Below are positions 63,901 to 63,909 of a DNA stretch of 63,909 bases, piece by piece. Location of the stretch: positions 1 to 63,909 of the forward strand of contig CALJRW010000057.1 of the NCBI GenBank assembly GCA_937976335.1, read 5' to 3'. This DNA comes from an uncultured bacterium. GTDB taxonomy: Bacteria > Bdellovibrionota_C > UBA2361 > CALJRW01. A program made the translations under genes and the position numbers. Position 1 is the stretch's first letter. The number at the start of each line of letters is the position of its first letter. A model generated the notes under the pieces. That model saw nothing but the letters and a program-made list of their open reading frames with translations, ran no database searches and was not told where the DNA came from.

Positions 63901-63909
63901 ATTTTTTCT

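Overview
This 63.9-kb stretch is strongly AT-rich DNA from a diderm (Gram-negative-type) bacterium. The diderm assignment rests on an outer-membrane assembly protein (TamB/BamA-like), an MltD-type lytic transglycosylase, a PBP4-type peptidase and several signal-peptide proteins. No rRNA or marker set fixes the phylum. The gene mix (subtilases, a type III needle-like protein, a TadG-like protein, a MutL/DUF6754 cluster) would suit a deltaproteobacteria-like lineage, but that is inference. The left edge is a tandem octamer array, so the window probably ends where an assembly broke.

Layout. 0.2-2.7 kb: a hexapeptide acyltransferase and two coiled-coil envelope proteins in overlapping frames. 2.8-9.4 kb: a tightly packed seven-gene operon with a small protein, a DUF6754 membrane protein, three more membrane proteins, a MutL-type ASKHA ATPase and a barrel-sandwich protein, with no cobalamin mutase subunit beside it. 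9.5-14.7 kb: two sulfatase/phosphatase-superfamily enzymes, a small DPGTGS membrane protein and a NoeA-like methyltransferase. 14.8-21.3 kb: AlkD-like glycosylase, an RfbC-type epimerase, Sua5/TsaC, a TadG-like protein and methylmalonyl-CoA epimerase. 21.4-32.2 kb: groES-groEL, a degenerate beta-lactamase-fold protein, prfA-prmC, an isolated type III needle-like gene, fabF-hisS, nth and panB. 32.2-40.8 kb: two secreted subtilases around smpB, a GIY-YIG gene with REP-like hairpins, the tmRNA gene, an AAA_14/DUF4143 ATPase and a sugar-binding-protein remnant. This is the most mobile-looking part. 40.9-50.9 kb: a DUF2723 membrane protein, a CorA-like protein, mltD, dacB, ferredoxin, a PNPOx-like protein, tRNA-Cys and xseA-xseB. 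51-57.6 kb: pyruvate dehydrogenase E2 with lipA, a tryptophanase-family enzyme, a degenerate GspE/PilB-like protein fused to a receiver domain, and an HU protein. 57.8-63.5 kb: one 1885-residue protein joining a TamB-like region to POTRA repeats and a BamA/TamA barrel. A four-helix-bundle gene closes the window.

Genes that work together: smpB and ssrA (ribosome rescue); prfA and prmC (release factor and its methylase); groES and groEL; aceF-type E2 and lipA (lipoylated E2 and lipoate synthesis); xseA and xseB; mltD and dacB (peptidoglycan turnover). The best candidates for undescribed biology are the MutL/DUF6754 membrane operon, the TamB-BamA single-chain fusion, the orphan type III needle-like gene, the GIY-YIG gene with hairpin repeats abutting the tmRNA gene, and the Walker-less GspE-receiver fusion.
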